Below, piece after piece: positions 4,528-5,142 of a stretch of 5,142 bases of DNA. Under the pieces are notes generated by a model. It saw only the letters and a program-made list of their open reading frames with translations. It ran no database searches and was not told the DNA's origin. A program made the position numbers and the translations under genes. The stretch lies in assembly GCA_900321595.1 (NCBI GenBank), contig ONWP01000037.1:1-5142 (forward strand). The letters are read 5' to 3'. This DNA is from an uncultured Eubacteriales bacterium. Its GTDB lineage: Bacteria > Bacillota > Clostridia > Oscillospirales > Acutalibacteraceae. Numbering within the stretch: position 1 is the stretch's first letter; every line of letters starts with the position of its first letter.

Positions 4528-5142
4528 TTACTTCATCATGCCGGCGACTTCGCTGGCGAAGTCGTCCACGCGCTTCTCGATGCCCTCGCCCTTCTCATAG
4601 CGGACGAAGCACTCGATCGCGACGTTCTTGCCCATGGCCTTGGCGCAGTTGGCGACGTACTGGCCGACGTTGATCTTGTCGTCCTTGACGAAGGTCTGCT
4701 CCAGCAGGCAGATCTCCTTGATCTGCTTCGCGATGCGGCCCTCGATCGCCTTGGTGAAGATCATGTCGCCGACGTACTCTTCCTTGCCGGAGACGGCGAC
4801 CTGCGCGATGGCGGCGATGCCTTCCTTGGACAGGAAGTTGAAGAGGAACTTGTTGTTCTTCTCCGCCTCGTAAGCGGCCTGATCCTCAGCGCTGAGGACG
4901 CCCGCCTCGAGCACGCGCGCCATGACCTTGTTCAGGATCGGCTTCGGCAGGGTGTCGGGCTTGTTGAGCGCGCTGTCGATGGTGATGGACTTCATCTTCG
5001 CCAGCTCTTCCGCCGGGATATCGGAAGCGGCCAGGTACTCGGGGTTCATCGCGGCGATCTGCATCGCGACGTCCTTACCCATCTCGATGAACGCGGGATC
5101 AGACGCGTCGGCGTCGGTGTCGAACTTGACGGCCACGGCCAC
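4528..5142 (-). CDS. tsf: Translation elongation factor Ts, C-terminal part (5' truncated)
   Basis: EF-Ts is the cytoplasmic nucleotide-exchange factor that releases GDP from EF-Tu. The 204 residues here are its C-terminal part. The frame runs off the right edge, so the GTG there is an internal Val, not a start. The N-terminal UBA-like domain and TDFV motif are missing. Recognisable segments are KDVAMQIAAMNPEYL (23-37), IPAEEL (42-47), EGRIAKQIKEICLLEQTFVKDDK (134-156) and the C-terminal signature FVRYEKGEGIEKRVDDFASEV (179-199). Compared with my recall of E. coli EF-Ts, about 61 extra residues lie between IPAEEL and EGRIAKQ, within the helical-hairpin (coiled-coil) region. They include SALNKPDTLPKPILNKV and EKNNKFLFNFLSKEG. 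The frame is intact, so this is a real insertion. rpsB usually precedes tsf and would lie beyond 5142. Confidence 0.95.
   Translation of the reverse strand: MAVAVKFDTDADASDPAFIEMGKDVAMQIAAMNPEYLAASDIPAEELAKMKSITIDSALNKPDTLPKPILNKVMARVLEAGVLSAEDQAAYEAEKNNKFLFNFLSKEGIAAIAQVAVSGKEEYVGDMIFTKAIEGRIAKQIKEICLLEQTFVKDDKINVGQYVANCAKAMGKNVAIECFVRYEKGEGIEKRVDDFASEVAGMMK

Noticed and set aside
5140..5142. GTG at the window edge as the start of tsf
   Set aside because: The N-terminal domain of EF-Ts is missing and the frame is still open at the edge, so this codon is an internal Val.

Overview
The window looks like chromosomal DNA of a GC-rich gut or rumen-type member of the Clostridia, probably near the Oscillospiraceae/Ruminococcaceae. 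This is an inference. It rests on purine-rich Shine-Dalgarno sites, AT-rich intergenic gaps with sigma-A-type promoters between GC-rich genes, an EF-Ts that reads as firmicute, and a lipoprotein motif common in that group. I see no tRNA, rRNA, IS element, CRISPR array or phage gene.

Layout, left to right: (1) the last 22 codons of a + strand gene whose end resembles family 16 glycoside hydrolases, closed by a hairpin terminator; (2) a - strand DUF4190-like membrane protein with a Tyr/Gly/Gln-rich repeat N-terminus; (3) a divergent + strand lipoprotein with one TPR-like motif; (4) a convergent - strand TIM-barrel sugar isomerase/epimerase-like protein, sharing a strong hairpin with gene 3; (5) a divergent + strand membrane-anchored protein with an Asn/Gly-rich linker; (6) a + strand AIM24/TIGR00266-family protein; (7) a convergent - strand tsf (elongation factor Ts), cut by the right edge.

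Almost every gene appears to be its own transcription unit. Promoter-like sequences precede genes 2, 4, 5 and 6 (weak for 3), and hairpin terminators follow every complete unit. The genes therefore do not form an obvious pathway or operon. Three of them (2, 3, 5) encode membrane or envelope proteins of unknown role with low-complexity or small repeat segments.

For three genes the longest open frame is not the likely protein. Ribosome-binding sites place the starts of genes 2, 4 and 5 at an internal ATG (688, 2471 and 2699).

No clearly new multi-gene system is visible. The points most worth a second look are a roughly 60-residue insertion in the helical-hairpin region of EF-Ts, the FUS-like YGQQ repeat domain, and a perfect 7+1+7 dyad inside the spacer of one of two tandem promoters before the isomerase-like gene.
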